Shown here: in pieces, positions 42,579 through 51,433 of the stretch | How positions within the stretch are numbered: position 1 is the stretch's first letter | Layout: the number at the start of each line of letters is the position of its first letter | Assembly (NCBI RefSeq): GCF_002906155.1 | Contig: NZ_MUJK01000001.1 | Span: forward strand, 248,001 to 312,000 | Length of the DNA stretch: 64,000 nt | Reading direction: 5' to 3' | From: Pseudomonas laurylsulfativorans | Lineage (GTDB): Bacteria > Pseudomonadota > Gammaproteobacteria > Pseudomonadales > Pseudomonadaceae | Translations under genes and position numbers: made by a program | The notes under the pieces: generated by a model | The model's database searches: none | What the model was told of the DNA's origin: nothing | The model's input: only the letters and a program-made list of their open reading frames with translations

Positions 42579-44690
42579 ATGCAGTTTTTAGCGGATAGCC
42601 ACGGGTGTGCCGGGTGGAGCGGCGAAATGGCCGGGCGCATTCGTGCGTTCGACTGGAGCCTGACCGAACTTGGCCCACTCGACACATGGTCGAAAAGCCT
42701 GAGCAGTGCTGTGCAGTTGATGCTCGCCTCGCCGTTGCCGATGGTGATGCTCTGGGGCCAGTCCGGGTACATGATCTACAACGACGCCTACTCGAAGTTT
42801 GCCGGTGGGCGTCATCCCTATCTGCTCGGCTCTGCTGTGGAGTTGGGCTGGCCCGAAGTCGCCGAATTCAATCGTAACGTGGTGGATACCTGCCTGGCGG
42901 GCGGCACCTTGTCCTATCGCAATAAAGTCCTGGTATTGCTGCGCGACGGCGTTCCCGAGGATGTCTGGCTCGACCTCTATTACAGCCCTGTGGCCGACGA
43001 CGACGGGCGCCCGGCCGGGGTCATGGCCATGGTGGTGGAAACGACGGAGCGGGTGATATCCGAACGCCGGCGACAGGCGGCCGAAGACGCCTACCGCGCC
43101 GACAACGAACGGGTGCGTCTGGCGCTGAACGCCGGTGCCTTGCTCGGTTCCTTTGTCTGGGACATCAAGACCAATGTGCTGTCGGGCGATGAGCGCTTCG
43201 TCCGCACATTTTCCTATCCGCCCGGGCAAGATTTGCAAAACCTGTCCCAGGAAATCGCTGAAAGCCGGATCCATCCGGATGACCGTGGCTGGGTCCAGGA
43301 ACGGGTCGCGATGTCGGTCGAGACAGGCGAACCCTACAACGTTGAGTACCGGGTCCGGCGCCCCGACGGCAGTTACCTCTGGGTGCTCGCCAGCGGATGT
43401 TGCGAGTTCGATGAGCAAGGCGAGGCGTTCCGTTTTCCCGGCGTGCTGATCGATATTCACGAACGCAAGACCGCCGAAGAGTCCCTGCTCAAGTTCACCC
43501 GCAACCTGGAGCAGCGGGTGGCCGATGAGGTCGAGGCGCGGCTGGCGGCGGAAGAGCAACTGCGCCAGTCACAGAAACTCGAAGCCATCGGCGGCCTCAC
43601 TGGCGGTGTGGCCCATGACTTCAACAACCTGTTGCAAGTGATCGCCGGCAACCTGCACCTGCTCGCGCGCCATGAACCGGATAACGCCAATGTGCAGCGC
43701 CGGGTATCGGCGTCCATTGCTGCGGTGGAGCGTGGTGCCAAACTGTCCTCGCAATTGCTTGCCTTCGCCCGTCGCCAACCCTTGTCGCCCGCGGTCTTCA
43801 CATTGCGGCAGATATTCGATGGCCTGGCGGAGCTGTTGCTGCGTGCCTTGGGTGAAACCCTCCAGGTACACATGACGGCACCCGAAGACTCGTGGAGTGT
43901 GTTTGTCGATCGCAACCAACTGGAAAACGCCATTCTCAATCTGGCGATCAATGCCCGTGACGCCCTTCAAGGCGAGGGCAGGATTGACCTTTGCGCGGAA
44001 AACATCGTCCTCGATCGCAGATTTTGCGCTGGCAAGGGCATTGCCGCCGGGGACTATGTGCGGGTGTCCGTGGCGGATACCGGCATCGGCATGCCGCCGC
44101 AGGTGCTGGCCCAGGCGTTCGAGCCGTTTTTCACCACCAAGGCCGACGGGCAGGGCACCGGATTGGGCTTGAGCATGGTCTTTGGCTTCGTCAAACAGAG
44201 TGGCGGTCATATCGAAATCGCCAGCGACGTCGGGCAGGGGACTCGGGTGCAGTTGTACTTCCCGCGCACCTTGCGCGCGGCTCCCAGTGAAACGCCGGCC
44301 CCTGATGTGTCGCAGCGGGGCGGGCACGAACGCATACTGGTAGTCGAAGACAACGAGGCCGTGCGGGTGTCGGTGGTGGAACTGTTGCGTGAAGAGGGCT
44401 ATCAGATCCTCACGGCCACCAACGGTGACGTCGCCATGCAAATGTTGCTGGAAGGGCTGGCAGTGGACTTGATATTCACCGACGTGGTCATGCCAGGCCT
44501 GATCAAGAGCTCGGACCTTGCGGCTTGGGCGAAAGTGCAGGAACCACCGGTGGCTGTGCTGTTCACCTCGGGGCATACCCGCGACATCATCTCGCGCAAT
44601 CACCAGCTCAGCCCCGACACCCACTTGCTGAGCAAGCCCTACAATCCCGAAGCTCTGAGGAAGATGGTGCGCACAGTGCTTAACGACTGA
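42579..44690 (+). CDS. Hybrid sensor histidine kinase/response regulator with PAS domains
   Basis: A 703-aa soluble kinase without membrane segments. An N-terminal PAS-like part (residues ~25-160, FDWSLTELGPLDTWSKSLSS opening) is followed by a PAS_3 domain with PAC (~180-310, EYRVRRPDGSYLWV). A coiled coil leads to the HisKA box LTGGVAHDFNNLL with phospho-His near 346, then the HATPase (ENAILNLAINARDA, DTGIGMPP, GTGLGLSM). The C-terminal receiver has its Asp near 635 (FTDVVMPG) and Lys in LSKPYNP. The GGVAHDFNNLL type is common in Pseudomonas. Signal unknown; possibly light or redox through PAS. Confidence 0.93.
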   Translation: MQFLADSHGCAGWSGEMAGRIRAFDWSLTELGPLDTWSKSLSSAVQLMLASPLPMVMLWGQSGYMIYNDAYSKFAGGRHPYLLGSAVELGWPEVAEFNRNVVDTCLAGGTLSYRNKVLVLLRDGVPEDVWLDLYYSPVADDDGRPAGVMAMVVETTERVISERRRQAAEDAYRADNERVRLALNAGALLGSFVWDIKTNVLSGDERFVRTFSYPPGQDLQNLSQEIAESRIHPDDRGWVQERVAMSVETGEPYNVEYRVRRPDGSYLWVLASGCCEFDEQGEAFRFPGVLIDIHERKTAEESLLKFTRNLEQRVADEVEARLAAEEQLRQSQKLEAIGGLTGGVAHDFNNLLQVIAGNLHLLARHEPDNANVQRRVSASIAAVERGAKLSSQLLAFARRQPLSPAVFTLRQIFDGLAELLLRALGETLQVHMTAPEDSWSVFVDRNQLENAILNLAINARDALQGEGRIDLCAENIVLDRRFCAGKGIAAGDYVRVSVADTGIGMPPQVLAQAFEPFFTTKADGQGTGLGLSMVFGFVKQSGGHIEIASDVGQGTRVQLYFPRTLRAAPSETPAPDVSQRGGHERILVVEDNEAVRVSVVELLREEGYQILTATNGDVAMQMLLEGLAVDLIFTDVVMPGLIKSSDLAAWAKVQEPPVAVLFTSGHTRDIISRNHQLSPDTHLLSKPYNPEALRKMVRTVLND

Positions 44691-44863
44691 AACCGCTAGA
44701 GATGCCGGCGCAGGCAAAGGTTTTATCGCATTTGCGACAGGACGACGAACGGGCACCGCTGGTCTGACAGGTGGTCGACAGAACCGGCTAAGCAAGGCCA
44801 TTCTGATAGTTGGTGAACGCAATTGATCGCGTTTCGCTGCCGATCAACAAACGGAGGTGTTCC

Positions 44864-45091
44864 ATGCCGGTGCCCCATGACCTTTATCAGGATCTGAAAC
44901 GCTCAAAGGAAGAAATCCAGCAGAAACGCACCAAGGATCCGTTACTGGATTCACTGCTTAACAAGTATTCCCAGGCGGATGCCGAAGTGGTGAAGGCAGA
45001 GGAGGCCAAATCCAACGATGACACCGTAAGGAAGCTCAAGGAGGTGCGTTTGCAGGTCAAGGACAAGATCGTCAAGCAACTGGGGTTGTAG
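44864..45091 (+). CDS. DUF465/YdcH-like small protein, 75 aa
   Basis: A short, highly charged helical protein. The pattern LLDSLLNKYSQADAEVVKAEE followed by LKEVRLQVKDKIVKQL fits the DUF465 (YdcH) two-helix hairpin. The ATG at 44864 has GGAGG 6-9 bases upstream. No signal peptide. Function unknown; about 170 bp after the kinase gene, so not clearly in one operon. Confidence 0.75.
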   Translation: MPVPHDLYQDLKRSKEEIQQKRTKDPLLDSLLNKYSQADAEVVKAEEAKSNDDTVRKLKEVRLQVKDKIVKQLGL

Positions 45092-45247
45092 TCCTGCCTC
45101 ACCGAACCTGCCACCGACGATCGGTGGCGCAAAAGTTGGAACGACCAAACCGAACCGGCACCTCGAATGCTCAGAGACCCATGCTATGGCTCTCAACGAG
45201 GTGCCTCATGACCCAACCCGAATATTCCGACGAACTGAACGCTGTCC

Positions 45248-45337
45248 CTGTGGGAGCGAGCCTGCTCGCGATAGCGGGCTGAGAGGCAATGCATGTGTGA
45301 CTGACCCGGCGCCATCGCGAGCAAGCTCGCTCCCACA
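45248..45337. repeat. REP pair
   Basis: Arms 45248-45272 and 45314-45337 of the CTGTGGGAGCGAGCCTGCTC type, with one mismatch in the right arm. Confidence 0.85.
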
Positions 45338-45371
45338 TGGGGTTTGCGGTGAATTCAGACACGCGTACTGC

Positions 45372-46451
45372 TCATTGCAATGCCTTGCTCAATGGCAACC
45401 GCGCCATGTTCTGTGCCTTCAACGAACCGAAATACAACCAGTCCCCATACTCGCGCACCGTGGTGATCGGTGAGTAGTTGTCGTTGCTGTCGTCCTGCAG
45501 GTTGGCGATCACCTTGCCTTCAAGGTCCAGGCCCAGGACAAACCCGCGCTTTTCCACGGGTTTGGGCAAGACAGTCATGGCCCGCACGATCATCTTGCGC
45601 ACGAACGGATGCGCTGCGGTGCCATCGAGCAAGGCGTTTCGCGGGGCATACAATGCTACCCAGAACCGGTCGTGGCCATTGAACGACAGGTTGTCCGGGA
45701 GCCCCGGCAGGTTGTCGATGAACAGGTCGTGGGTGCCGGCCTTGGGGCCGTTGAGCCAATAGCGACTGATGCGGTAGGCGCCGGTTTCATTGACCAGCAC
45801 ATAGGCATCGTCCGGTCCCAGGGTCACGCCGTTGGCAAACTCCAGCTTGTCCAGCACAACCGATGTCTTGCCGGTCTGGAAGTCGTAACGCAGCAGGCGA
45901 CCGTCACCGCCGTGTTCGAGCACGGCCTCACCGTCGTGGCCATAGCCAAAGCGGCTCGATGCATCGCTGAAATAGGCGTAGTGACCCGGTTTGTCGATGG
46001 CCACATCGTCGGTAAAACCGAAGGGCACGCCACCGGCCTCCGTGGTCAGGGCCACCAGGCGCCCCTGGGCGTCGAGCGACAACAAGCCTTTGACCGCATC
46101 GGCGATCACCAGCAGCCCATTGGGATGCCGGGCCAGGCCCAGTGGCCGGCCGCCGGTATCGGCCAGGACTTTCCTGGTCTTGCCATCCAGGCTGGTGCGG
46201 ATCAGGCGACCGTCGTGCAGGCCGGTAATGAGCATATCGTTTTCCAGCAACAAGGCTTCCGGCCCGTCGATGTCGGCGGCACCGACGCGCTCCACGTCTT
46301 TGAGCCGCTGATTCTCGGCGTAGATTCCACTGGAGAGGGATGGCGCAGGCTGTGGCGTCCAGGCCACCGGTCGCACCTTGGTCGGCATCAGCAGCAAGAA
46401 GGCGCCGATGACGACAATGATCAGTAACAGGCATTTGAAGGTTCTGCTCAC
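45372..46451 (-). CDS. Strictosidine synthase-like (SMP-30/SSL) protein
   Basis: A 359-aa six-bladed beta-propeller protein. An N-terminal hydrophobic anchor (CLLLIIVVIGAFLLLMP) predicts membrane attachment with a periplasmic propeller. Blade motifs include GPEALLLENDMLITG, PLGLARHPNGLLVIAD and the family segment LEFANGVTLGPDDAYVLVNET, followed by DNLSFNGHDRFWVAL. The start is GTG at 46451, overlapping the upstream stop as GTGA; the open frame continues upstream but only over the neighbour. Propellers of this type hydrolyse lactones or esters. Coupling to a lipid-hydroxylase-like fusion suggests a lipid or hydrophobic substrate. Confidence 0.85.
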   Translation of the reverse strand: MSRTFKCLLLIIVVIGAFLLLMPTKVRPVAWTPQPAPSLSSGIYAENQRLKDVERVGAADIDGPEALLLENDMLITGLHDGRLIRTSLDGKTRKVLADTGGRPLGLARHPNGLLVIADAVKGLLSLDAQGRLVALTTEAGGVPFGFTDDVAIDKPGHYAYFSDASSRFGYGHDGEAVLEHGGDGRLLRYDFQTGKTSVVLDKLEFANGVTLGPDDAYVLVNETGAYRISRYWLNGPKAGTHDLFIDNLPGLPDNLSFNGHDRFWVALYAPRNALLDGTAAHPFVRKMIVRAMTVLPKPVEKRGFVLGLDLEGKVIANLQDDSNDNYSPITTVREYGDWLYFGSLKAQNMARLPLSKALQ

Positions 46452-47602
46452 GCGCTGACCCCTGTCGCCACCAGGTATTTCTGCGCCATATCGCGCAACG
46501 CTAGCATCGACGCCGCCGATTCCCGATCGATGCGCCGCTTGAGCAGCAACCGGTTGGCGATCCGCATCACCGGACCACTGAATTGATACTCCAGGGTGCG
46601 GACGAAACGTGTGTTGTCGCCTGTGGCATCGCATTCATAGGTCACCACCAGCGACAGGCCATGATCACCCTGGGCCCGGGCGCTCCAACGGCGTCCAGGC
46701 AGGTGCTCCATCACCTCCCAGCTCAAGTGCCCGTCGCGGCCGCCGGCGCGGATGTCTTCCTCGAAACGTGCACCGGCATGCAACGGGCCTTTTGGCCCAT
46801 CGATATGCAGCGACGACGGATGCCATTGCGGCCAAAGGGTCACGGTGCTGGCGTAGGCAAGTACATTGATCGGGTGTCCGGCAATGACAATCTGATGCTG
46901 CATGCGGGTCATGGTCGTTCTCGTCGGGTTGAGCGGCGCAGGTTCCGGCTCCCAATAAAGGGTGCCGAACAGGTAGTCCATCAGCGGGAAAACGATGTTG
47001 AAATTACGCTCCTGCATCAGTTCGCGGCGGTGGTGCAACTCGTGCAGCCGGCGCATCTGGCGGATCCACGGCAACCGCGTGACCGCGTAGCGCGGCGGCA
47101 GATGCTCGCAGGCATGAAACACTTCATAAGCGAGGTAGCCGAGGACAAGAATGCCGCCGACCAGTCCGGCGACGTTGGCATTCAATTGCCTGAGCAGCCA
47201 CCAGAGGGGCAGGGCGACAGCAAGGGTGTGCAGCACGATCAGCCACGCCGGAAAGAGAATCACCCGCCAGTCGCGCGCGCTGTCGTAGGTCATGTGGCCG
47301 GGGGTGAAAAAACTGTGGTGGTCGCCTGCGTGACGGGCATAAAACAACCGGGCGACGCGCTTTTTATGATGCCCCAGATGGCGATGCACCATATACACGC
47401 CGAGGTTGAACAACAGCAGCGTGATGGGTACCGCCAGCCATTCCGTTGGCCGCACCTGATGCAGGTTGCTCAAGAACGCGCTGATCGCCAGCACCCCGAA
47501 CACCAGGACAAAAGCGCCATGCAGCCAAGGGTTGTAGAGTGGATGAATGTCGGCACGGTAGCGGCTGCGGAATCCTTCGGTGGTCTGCCTCACTGCAATC
47601 AC
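46448..47602 (-). CDS. Sterol desaturase/fatty acid hydroxylase fused to an SRPBCC domain
   Basis: A 384-aa fusion. Residues 1-225 form a di-iron membrane hydroxylase: hydrophobic segments around 28-45, 56-72 and 114-160, and His clusters HRHLGHH (73-79), HAGDHH (91-96) and HELHH (187-191). From about residue 232 an SRPBCC/START-like domain begins (HQIVIAGHPINVLAYASTVT, then LWPQWHPSSL), ending near 375. An in-frame ATG at residue 231-234 could be the old start of a separate gene. A hydrophobic-ligand pocket fused to a lipid hydroxylase may hand over substrate. Its stop overlaps the next gene's GTG start. Confidence 0.88.
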   Translation of the reverse strand: MIAVRQTTEGFRSRYRADIHPLYNPWLHGAFVLVFGVLAISAFLSNLHQVRPTEWLAVPITLLLFNLGVYMVHRHLGHHKKRVARLFYARHAGDHHSFFTPGHMTYDSARDWRVILFPAWLIVLHTLAVALPLWWLLRQLNANVAGLVGGILVLGYLAYEVFHACEHLPPRYAVTRLPWIRQMRRLHELHHRRELMQERNFNIVFPLMDYLFGTLYWEPEPAPLNPTRTTMTRMQHQIVIAGHPINVLAYASTVTLWPQWHPSSLHIDGPKGPLHAGARFEEDIRAGGRDGHLSWEVMEHLPGRRWSARAQGDHGLSLVVTYECDATGDNTRFVRTLEYQFSGPVMRIANRLLLKRRIDRESAASMLALRDMAQKYLVATGVSA

Positions 47603-47699
47603 CTGTCGTTTTTGTTATCTCCTTAAGATTAGCCGATCCCGGTGATGTGACGGGGTGAACCTCAAGGACACAACGGCCATGATCCGGTGCAAACCGGTC

Positions 47700-48563
47700 T
47701 CAGGTGAGCGGGTCCCAGCGTTGCGACCAGTCTTCGTCGGAGTCGATGACTTTACGTAGCAGGTCGAAGGCGCTTTGCAGTGTTGGCGAGTCACGATCGC
47801 GCGAATAGACCAGATAGGTCGGGTAGTTGAATTCGGGAGCCTTGGGCACCCGTTCCAGGGTGCCGCTGTCGAGATAACTCTGTACGACGCGGGTGCGGAA
47901 GTAGCCACTGCCGCCGTTTTCGAGAAGGTACTGCAAGCCCAGCGGGCCAAGGTTGAAGCTCAGGGCCGCCTTGGCTTTTTCCGGTAGGGCGGCATCGTGC
48001 TGGCGCCGGAAATCAGCCCCCCAATCGATGTACACATAAGGATCGGGCCTGCCGGCCAGGCGCACGAGAATCAGTTTTTCTTCGAGAATCTGCTCCACCT
48101 GCAAACGCGGCCAGTACTCGGGTTGATACACCAGCGCGGCATCCAGAACGCCCAACTCCAGTTGGCGCAGCAGGTTTTCGCCGTCACGGATTTCCATGCG
48201 CAAGGCGTGGCTGGGGATGTGCTTGCGGATTTCGCCGGCCCAGCCGAGCATCAACGGGTTACACAGGCTCACCTCGCCACCGATGTGCAGCACATCGCGA
48301 TAGCCCTCGGGTAATGGCAGGTCACGTCGCGCGGCTTCCCAGGTTTGCACCAGCTGATTGGCGTACACCACGAATGCTTCACCGTTGGGTGTCAGGCGGG
48401 CGCCGGCACGATTGCGTACGAACAGGGTGCTGCCCAGTTGGCTCTCGAGTTTCTGCACCCGCGCGGTGATCGCGGTCTGGGTGACATGGAGCTTCTCGGC
48501 AGCCGCGGCCAGGCTGCCATGACGAACGATTTCGAGGAAGGTGCGGGCGAGGTCGATGTCCAT
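47700..48563 (-). CDS. LysR family transcriptional regulator
   Basis: A 287-aa regulator. The N-terminal winged helix shows LARTFLEIVRHGSLAAAAEK and LHVTQTAITARVQKLE; the periplasmic-binding-like effector domain (from ~92, DVLHIGGEVSLCNPLML) runs to the end. No divergent partner is present on its immediate 5' side, where the SCP2 gene lies on the same strand beyond a terminator, so its target is not evident. Confidence 0.9.
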   Translation of the reverse strand: MDIDLARTFLEIVRHGSLAAAAEKLHVTQTAITARVQKLESQLGSTLFVRNRAGARLTPNGEAFVVYANQLVQTWEAARRDLPLPEGYRDVLHIGGEVSLCNPLMLGWAGEIRKHIPSHALRMEIRDGENLLRQLELGVLDAALVYQPEYWPRLQVEQILEEKLILVRLAGRPDPYVYIDWGADFRRQHDAALPEKAKAALSFNLGPLGLQYLLENGGSGYFRTRVVQSYLDSGTLERVPKAPEFNYPTYLVYSRDRDSPTLQSAFDLLRKVIDSDEDWSQRWDPLT

Positions 48564-48649
48564 GGGGCGGCCGGTGTGGGAGGTTCAGGCATTGTAAGAG
48601 CGGATGCCTCACTGGCACCACTCATACCCTGTGGTGAGGTATATGACAG

Positions 48650-48686
48650 GTAAAAACGACGAATCCCGCCACTAAGGGCGGGATTC
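48650..48686 (-). terminator. Terminator of the SCP2 gene
   Basis: On the minus strand GAATCCCGCC pairs with GGCGGGATTC around a 6-base loop, followed by GTCGTTTTTACC. It ends the SCP2-domain transcript. Confidence 0.85.
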
Positions 48687-48727
48687 GTTTGCAGCAGATA
48701 CGCCCCCGAAAATCGGGAGCCCGGTGC

Positions 48728-49042
48728 TTACGACGGGAACAGCTCGGACAGTTTCATCGCCAGCATCATGTCGCCTTCAGCGCGCAGTTTGCCGCCCATG
48801 AACGCTTGCATGCCGTCGGTTTCGCCGCTGACGATGCCTTCCAGGGTTTCGCCGTCCATCACCAGGGTCACCTGAGCGTCCGGGTTCTCGCCTTCCTGCA
48901 GTTCGCAGGTCTGGTCTTTGACGATCAGCGAGAAGTTCTTGGTGTCGTCGATGCGGAAACCGAAGACCAGGTCCAGACCGGCAGCAGCGGCTGGGTTGAA
49001 CTTGGCTTTCATTGCTTGTACGGCGTCTGCTACGGAGGTCAT
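48728..49042 (-). CDS. SCP2 sterol-binding domain protein
   Basis: A 104-aa single-domain protein. The SCP2 fold pattern is clear: LDLVFGFRIDDTKNFSLIVKD, then VTLVMDGETLEGIVSGE and the closing MGGKLRAEGDMMLAMKLSELF. It binds hydrophobic ligands such as fatty acyl groups; cytosolic. A GAAAGGA site precedes the ATG. It may form a lipid-related set with its neighbours, though a terminator separates it from LysR. Confidence 0.93.
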   Translation of the reverse strand: MTSVADAVQAMKAKFNPAAAAGLDLVFGFRIDDTKNFSLIVKDQTCELQEGENPDAQVTLVMDGETLEGIVSGETDGMQAFMGGKLRAEGDMMLAMKLSELFPS

Positions 49043-49106
49043 GGTTCGATCCTTTCTTGGGTAATAAGAGCTGGGTGATTACAGCCAGGGTCACAATAGT
49101 CCGGAC

Positions 49107-49817
49107 TCAGCGAAACGTGATGAGTTCCGGTGCCTTCAACAGTTGCAGATGCGCATGACCGTTGAAGGAAGCCAGGGCCACCTCGCGACCACGAAACTTA
49201 AGCTGGTTGAGCGAGGTGTTGACGATTTGCCAGTTCAATTCAAAGGCCTGCGGGGCAGGCATTTGCGTAATCAGGTGGAGCAGGGCAGTGATGGTGCCGC
49301 CGGAGGTGAACACGGCGATTTTCTGGGTGTTGTCGGCCTGGTCGAGAATACGATGCAAGCCGGCCCGCACCCGCTCGACAAAGCCCAGCCAGCTTTCCAG
49401 GCCCGGTGTGTCATAGGTGCCGGCAAGCCAGCGCTCGATGATCAGGGCGAAGATACGCTGGAACTCACCACGGTTTTGCGCGGCGTTGCGCAAGATGTTC
49501 AGCGCTTCGGGTTCGTCCGGCAGCAGGGCCGGCAACAGCGCGCGGATCACCGCATCGGCGTCGAATTCGTTGAAGGCGGAGTCGGTTTCCAGGATCGGCA
49601 CCGGCAGGCCCACTGCGGCGAATTGGTCCAGCGCGCTGTTGGCCGTGTGCTGCTGGCGGCGCAGGTCCCCCGCCAGGCAGCGGTCGAAGCTGATCCCCAG
49701 TTCGGCCAAGTGACGGCCAAGGATTTCAGCCTGACGAATGCCGGTCGGCGACAGGACGTCATAGTCGTCTGCACCGAAGGAGGCCTGGCCATGTCGAATC
49801 AGATAGATACTGCCCAC
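49107..49817 (-). CDS. Histidine phosphatase family protein
   Basis: A 236-aa phosphatase of the phosphoglycerate-mutase superfamily. The catalytic RHG is in YLIRHGQASFG close to the N-terminus, and the second His is expected in the TSGGTITALLHL region. A GTG at 49817 (MGSIYLIRHG) preceded by GGAAG is chosen, because the family starts directly at this strand; a longer ATG frame at 49880 would add 21 atypical residues. Substrate unknown. Confidence 0.88.
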   Translation of the reverse strand: MGSIYLIRHGQASFGADDYDVLSPTGIRQAEILGRHLAELGISFDRCLAGDLRRQQHTANSALDQFAAVGLPVPILETDSAFNEFDADAVIRALLPALLPDEPEALNILRNAAQNRGEFQRIFALIIERWLAGTYDTPGLESWLGFVERVRAGLHRILDQADNTQKIAVFTSGGTITALLHLITQMPAPQAFELNWQIVNTSLNQLKFRGREVALASFNGHAHLQLLKAPELITFR

Positions 49818-50018
49818 GTCCGCGTCTTCCCGGTACGTTGAAGGTTTGGCGAGGTTATGAGGATGGCGGTGTGCTGTCAATGAAAAAACATACGCTTGTT
49901 TGAAATGTTCGTTACAGGCCTCTTGCCAGAGGTTTCACGGCTGGTCGCAAGGTCGACGCATGGGTATGCTGGTGGTATCCCGCGCGCGTTTAAGCAGCGC
50001 ATCGATTGAGGAGTCCCT

Positions 50019-51041
50019 GTGGAGTTTTTTTCCGAGTACGCCATTTTTCTGGCCAAGACCGTGACCCTGGTGATCGCCATTCTGGTGGTTCTGGCCAGCT
50101 TTGCGGCCCTGCGCAGCAAAGGGCGGCGCAAGTCGTCCGGCCAGTTGCAGGTCAGCAAGCTCAATGATTTCTACAAAGGACTGCGCGAACGCCTGGAGCA
50201 AACCTTGCTCGATAAGGATCAGCTCAAGGCCCTGCGCAAGACCCAGGCTAAAACCGACAAGAAACAGAAGAAAAAACCCGAGGCCAAACCCCGGGTGTTC
50301 GTGCTGGATTTCAACGGCGATATCAAGGCTTCGGCTACCGAAAGCCTGCGCCACGAAATCACCGCCTTGCTGACCCTCGCCACACCGAAGGACGAAGTGG
50401 TGCTGCGCCTGGAAAGCGGCGGCGGCATGGTCCACAGCTACGGCCTGGCCTCCTCGCAACTGGCGCGTATCCGCGAAGCCGGCGTGCCCCTGACCGTTTG
50501 TATCGACAAGGTCGCGGCCAGTGGCGGCTACATGATGGCGTGCATCGGCCAGAAGATCATCAGCGCGCCGTTCGCGATCCTCGGCTCGATTGGCGTGGTG
50601 GCGCAGTTGCCAAACGTCAATCGCCTGCTGAAAAAGCACGACATCGACTTTGAAGTGCTGACCGCCGGTGAATATAAACGCACGCTGACCGTGTTTGGCG
50701 AAAACACCGAGAAGGGCCGGGAAAAGTTCCAGCAGGACCTGGACATCACCCATCAACTGTTCAAGAACTTCGTGTCGCGCTATCGCCCGCAACTGGCGAT
50801 CGATGAAGTGGCCACTGGCGAAATCTGGCTCGGCGTCGCGGCGCTGGACAAGCACCTGGTCGACGAACTCAAGACCAGCGATGAATACCTCGCCGAACGC
50901 GCCAGGCAGTCCGAGCTCTATCACTTGCACTACGCCGAACGCAAAAGCCTGCCGGAGCGCATTGGCATGGCCGCCAGCGGCTCGGTCGATCGCGTGCTGC
51001 TGAGCTGGTGGAGCCGTTTGACTCAGCAACGTTTCTGGTAA
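50019..51041 (+). CDS. sohB: SohB inner-membrane signal-peptide-peptidase-like protease
   Basis: A 340-aa S49-family serine protease. One N-terminal membrane segment (FLAKTVTLVIAILVVLASFAAL), a charged linker with a Lys-rich run, then the protease domain: FVLDFNGDIKAS, LRLESGGGMVHSYG, and the nucleophile Ser in DKVAASGGYMMA with a Lys in TAGEYKRT. Starts with GTG 5 bases after GAGGAG. Length and order match SohB. It helps degrade membrane or signal peptides. Confidence 0.94.
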   Translation: MEFFSEYAIFLAKTVTLVIAILVVLASFAALRSKGRRKSSGQLQVSKLNDFYKGLRERLEQTLLDKDQLKALRKTQAKTDKKQKKKPEAKPRVFVLDFNGDIKASATESLRHEITALLTLATPKDEVVLRLESGGGMVHSYGLASSQLARIREAGVPLTVCIDKVAASGGYMMACIGQKIISAPFAILGSIGVVAQLPNVNRLLKKHDIDFEVLTAGEYKRTLTVFGENTEKGREKFQQDLDITHQLFKNFVSRYRPQLAIDEVATGEIWLGVAALDKHLVDELKTSDEYLAERARQSELYHLHYAERKSLPERIGMAASGSVDRVLLSWWSRLTQQRFW

Positions 51042-51070
51042 CAGGGCAGGAGATAGTGCAAGACATCCAG

Positions 51071-51096
51071 CCGGGGCATTAGCCCCGGTTTTTTTT
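51071..51096 (+). terminator. Terminator after sohB
   Basis: CCGGGGC (51071-51077) and GCCCCGG (51082-51088) form a stem with an ATTA loop, followed by eight T residues. Confidence 0.93.
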
Positions 51097-51155
51097 GGGT
51101 GCTTTCACTGGTTTGGCGGCCACTTCATTTTCAGCCGTGCACGGTCCCTTAATGT

Positions 51156-51248
51156 AGGAGCCGGCTTGCTGGCGATGGGCGTTAACGATAACGCGTGTGA
51201 ATGGATAAACGCGGCGCACTTGAGTCCATCGCCAGCAAGCCGGCTCCT
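51156..51248. repeat. REP pair, 23-bp perfect arms
   Basis: Arms 51156-51178 and 51226-51248 (AGGAGCCGGCTTGCTGGCGA type) are perfect inverted copies upstream of the first LRR gene. Confidence 0.9.
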
Positions 51249-51433
51249 CCAGGTATGCGTTATCTGTGTTTCCCGGGATTGCGTGAAGAACCTTCTTTTG
51301 GCCTGCGAATGCTTGCCCGATGTCCTCCACCGCATGGCGAAATCTCTGTAGGCAGCAGGCAACCGTTCCTGCTTTCGGCAACGCGGTGGCTGGATATGTT
51401 GGTGTTCCAAAAAACAGTTGCCATGGAATGCAC

